64,000 bases of DNA from Heliocidaris tuberculata (lineage: Eukaryota > Echinodermata > Echinoidea > Camarodonta > Echinometridae), in the NCBI GenBank assembly GCA_025618425.1, contig CM046851.1:6507301-6571300 (forward strand), in the 5' to 3' direction. The notes under the pieces are model-generated. The model saw only the letters and a list, made by a program, of their open reading frames with translations, was not told the origin of the DNA and ran no database searches. The position numbers and the translations under genes were made by a program. Below, one piece after another: positions 60,769-64,000 of this stretch (position 1 is the stretch's first letter; each line of letters begins with the position of its first letter).

Positions 60769-61781
60769 CTATGAAGAAGAAAAAGAAAATGGGAGAGAAA
60801 AAGCAAGAATATTAAATGATGGATAGTCATTCCAAGCAAAGAAGCTCTACACAACGCATAACAGACTGGGAATGGAGTAAAAGAAAGAGAGAAAGAAGAC
60901 TGTGATCCCATTTGGAGGAAAGTGCAATAACATTAGATATGAAAATCTGAATATGTAAAATTTTCCTGGTTGATATCCCCAATACATATATTAAACATTA
61001 AATATATTAATATATATTTAATCATAATTGCAGGGAGCTGGTGGCTTCCAGTTAGAGTGAAAAAGCTGCAAATCATAGGGACTCAGCCAAGTCTGACGAT
61101 TTAAAGCTGATTAGGCATATCCAAGACTGATAGGCTCAAAATACAAGGCATTTTAATATAATTTTTAGTAACCTAAATCAGAAAGACTTTACACACTTGA
61201 ATTTTCAAATCAAATGATATTGAATTTTCTTCCCAAACTGGATCTCATTCATATTGTAAAGTGAATAGTGGGCTTTTATTACACTGAGAAAGAAATACTA
61301 TTGTGGCGGCAAGTGACAAAATAATTATTGACTGTTGAGAGCCAGAAGGGCGTTAACTCTGTGTTAAAGTATATGAGTTAACATCCTTCTAGCTCCAAAC
61401 AGACATTATCATTTACACTGAGAAAGAAATATTATTGTGGTGGCCATTGACAAATTATCGTCTACTGGAAAGAGAACAATCCTGATGCCAAGAAACTTTA
61501 TACTTCTGTGGAAATAAGCACATAGGTTGATGTCAATGTTAAATATGTAAATGTAGAATGAAGAAAAGAAAAGAAGTTATAATTGAAGCAAAATTCACCA
61601 AAAAAATACTATTAAAATAGTGACTACAAGATGTTAGCAAACGATAAGAAAAATAAGTACGGCAAAACTGATAACACAGAATATCATCAAGGAAAATATG
61701 AAGAAAAACAAGCAAAAAAAAAAAAATGCAGTGAAAAAGTTATAAATATAACTAGAACTTTAATTCGTCACTGAAGACGAA
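60769..61781. other. Upstream intron of the BCAP-like gene, no exon found
   Basis: AT-rich and non-coding by eye apart from the hairpin element at 61332. No acceptor-exon-donor set of matching phase was found on the minus strand, so the next upstream exon is probably beyond the window. Confidence 0.5.
61332..61402. repeat. Miniature hairpin element, best-preserved copy
   Basis: CTGTTGAGAGCCAGAAGGGC and gttaacatccttctagctcc form a stem of about 28 bases around a loop with gtgttaaagtatat. It serves as the reference member of the family. Confidence 0.7.
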
Positions 61782-63461
61782 TTAGGTGGTCTGTCTACCC
61801 GATGGTAAAATTGCTAAGATGTGATAATATTTGTGCAAGATAATATTCCTGATTATGTTGAAAATGGATGGAGACTTGCGTCAAAGAAAATCGGGCAATT
61901 TCATATTGCATTATACATGGGATATTAACCCATTGGTTTAAAACACGACAGGCAATCAGATTTTCCATAGGGTTGTACACAAACTACATTCAATTAGGTA
62001 TAACACGCAAAATAAAAAAGTTTATTACATTGTTTGTGATTTTATATGTTCCAGTAGTCGAAGCAAATGGTAAAATATGAGGCAAAAAGAAAAAAAAAAA
62101 AAATTCAAAAAAAAATGGACCCACCGGGATTCGAACCTGGGTCGGCGGGATGGGAGGCAAGTGCTTTACCAATGGACCAAAAGTTTTCCAATAGAGATAA
62201 CACGTAGACGAAAAACGGGATTCTCAAATGACATTTTGTACTTAAAAAACGGGCATGATCCCGACATCTGATCAAAAATTGGAGGGCACACTTGTAAAAG
62301 CTTATAGTCTCAGCTATAACATACTAAAATTTGGAAGAAAATCGAGCAGAAATAACAAAGATACAGCTCAAAGAAGACGGGAATGTAGAATCAAGATTTG
62401 AGAAAAAGTCATGTCCCATAGAGAATACACGCAAAATGTGAAAAATTGACATGCCTCCTTTAATCGCAAAAATACACCATGATCCCTTTGTCAAAATGAA
62501 AAATTGTGGCGACTGATCTTGTAGAGAATTGTCTCAGCTACAACATATCAAAATTTGGAAGAAAATCGACAACCTATTACTGAAATATTGTCAAACGAAT
62601 ACAAAAATTACGACGTCATTTTTTCAAAATCGAATTTTTGAGTTCATAGGCAAATATGATGACGTCACAACATTTGAGTGGCCAAAATTATACATGAATT
62701 CAGATCTACAACTTACTGGCTTTCGAAATATGTAATAAAATTTGGGGGTCAACGGACTTTCTGACGAGCTATGGCGGATTATAGATAGGCATGTTTTTAC
62801 CACTTTTTACATTATATTGCCCATTGACGCGCGCACGAATTTGAAAGTTTGACGCGCGCGTGTGGGATTATGGAATGTCGAGAATGACTGTAAATAGTTG
62901 GAAATTGTCAAGAATAGTATCAGGAAGACAGACCATGCGAAAAAACGGAGTTTCTACGTTTTATACGCGCTGAGCGCGCGCATAACGCGCGCGCGGACGC
63001 GCACGGACGGAAAATTTTGAAATGCTTAAAATGTCCTGAACCGTACTCTAATTTGATCAAAAAGTGATTTTGAGCATTTCTAAATTTTGACGCGCGCGTA
63101 CGTGCGCGTCATGACGTGCACATAAAATTTGCTGACATTTTACATTGACCCTTGACCTGAAGTTTATGTGTGTTTAATATGGTTCATTTTTGATGACTCG
63201 TTATGAAGATATTATCGATAATGTGATTTCACAAAATGGCGCCTGGATGACGTCACGATGACCTGATGACCTTGAAAAAATTTCTGGCACTTGACCATTA
63301 TATGCCTGATAATTGACTGAAATTTGATGAAAATTGAGTGAGCCGAATTTGAGTGATCACGGTCACAAAAATGGGGGGGAAAAAATAATAAATAATAAAT
63401 AATAAAGAAAGAAAATTCGTACGAAATTAAAAGGTGATCTGTCTACGACAGACCACCTAAT
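61782..63461. mobile_element. 1.7-kb TIR element, TTAGGTGGTCTGTC ends
   Basis: Perfect 14-base ends TTAGGTGGTCTGTC and GACAGACCACCTAA. Just inside the right end is a hairpin, AGGTGATCTGTC-tac-GACAGACCACCT. It contains a tRNA-like fragment (62116-62179) and a block at 62820-63120 with many CGCGCG strings. No transposase ORF. Superfamily not recognised. Confidence 0.72.
62116..62179 (-). repeat. tRNA-like fragment inside the TIR element
   Basis: On the minus strand, an A-box-like TGGTCCATTGGTAAAGC is followed by a B-box GGTTCGAATCC with a T stem carrying one mismatch. The loop ctcccat resembles tRNA-Gly(CCC), but the anticodon and acceptor stems do not pair. Probably a captured tRNA pseudogene or SINE head. 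Confidence 0.5.
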
Positions 63462-63462
63462 A

Positions 63463-63691
63463 ATAATAATAATAATAACTGTTTCTTATATAGCGCCTTA
63501 CCACTAACAATGTAACTAACAAAAGTGCTTACAGATAGCATTATTACATGTATATGTAGACATGAGTAGATAATACAAGTAAGGAATAACCAGGAAAAAT
63601 ATATCTTTTGAAAATGAAAGAAAAAAGAGGCTGAGGACAATGCTACAGAAACAAATTCCTTGCAAATGCAGAATGCTGGACTCCAAATTTA
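63463..63691. repeat. (AAT)n tail plus TATATAGCGCC repeat
   Basis: Between two opposed copies of the 1.7-kb family: (TAA)n, then ctgtttcttatatagcgcct. The same pairing of an (AAT)n tract with an AGCGC motif occurs at 50160-50220, suggesting a dispersed repeat with a microsatellite tail. Confidence 0.55.
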
Positions 63692-64000
63692 TTAGGTGGT
63701 CTGTCGTAGACAGATCACCTCTTAATTTCGTCAGAATTTTCTTTCTTTATTTGTCTTTTATTTTTCTCCCACTTTCTTGTGACCGTGATTACTCAAATTC
63801 GGCTCAATCAATTTTCATCAAATTTCAGTGAATGATCAGGCCTATCATGGTCAAGTGCCACGAAATATTTCAAGGTCATCAGGTCATCGTGACGTCATCC
63901 AGGCGCCATTTTGTGAAATCACGTTATCGATCATATCTTCACAACGGATCATCAAAAATCAACCATATTTACAACACATAAACTTCAGGTCAAGGGTCAA
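63692..64000. mobile_element. Inverted partial copy of the TTAGGTGGTCTGTC element, cut by the window edge
   Basis: Starts TTAGGTGGTCTGTCGTAGAC and, over about 310 bases, is the reverse complement of 63143-63461 with scattered differences. It includes the gcgccattttgtgaaatcac stretch and ends in aggtcaagggtcaa. It continues past the right edge. Confidence 0.82.

Overview
The window is animal nuclear DNA: AT-rich, dense in short inverted-repeat transposons and microsatellites, with small exons separated by long introns. There is no long intact ORF, no operon and no bacterial signal. The protein content and repeat types suggest a marine invertebrate deuterostome, probably a sea urchin. The organism is an inference, because nothing here identifies a species directly.

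One gene dominates. Reading the minus strand from about 60.8 kb down to 8.17 kb, I assembled 21 exons. All but one of the donor sites are close to the GT consensus, every exon starts after an AG, and the reading phases agree from each exon to the next. Together they give 810 residues without an internal stop, ending in TAG at 8174-8176. The protein is a BCAP (PIK3AP1)/BANK1/Dof-family adaptor: a DBB (IPT/TIG-like) domain in exons 1-3, an ankyrin-like segment in exon 4, then a long proline-rich, low-complexity tail with a YVSM (YxxM) PI3-kinase p85-binding motif, other tyrosine motifs and PxxPxR SH3 ligands. The N-terminus, where the family carries a TIR domain, lies beyond the right edge. Exon and residue numbers below refer to this partial model (exon 1 is the first exon in the window; residue 1 is its first full codon).

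Layout: 1-160 holds the GC-rich edge of a neighbouring gene, most likely a plus-strand 3' end convergent with the BCAP gene. 161-8173 is 3'UTR and intergenic DNA with two pogo/Tigger-like MITEs. 8174-60768 is the BCAP-like gene. 60769-64000 is upstream intron or 5' sequence filled by a 1.7-kb TIR element and an inverted partial copy of it that runs off the edge.

The introns record many transposon insertions: hAT elements with 8-bp target duplications, one of them partly re-duplicated in a fresh 613-bp tandem repeat; a large set of foldback or MITE elements sharing TTAA boundaries and chained end to end; a piggyBac-like insertion inside the loop of a tiny hairpin element; a MITE family with telomere-like (CCCTAA)n cores; tRNA-derived SINE heads; and a tandem array carrying nuclear-receptor DR1 motifs. 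I found no evidence of a wholly new biological system. The most notable items are the recovered adaptor gene structure and the nested or chained repeat families.
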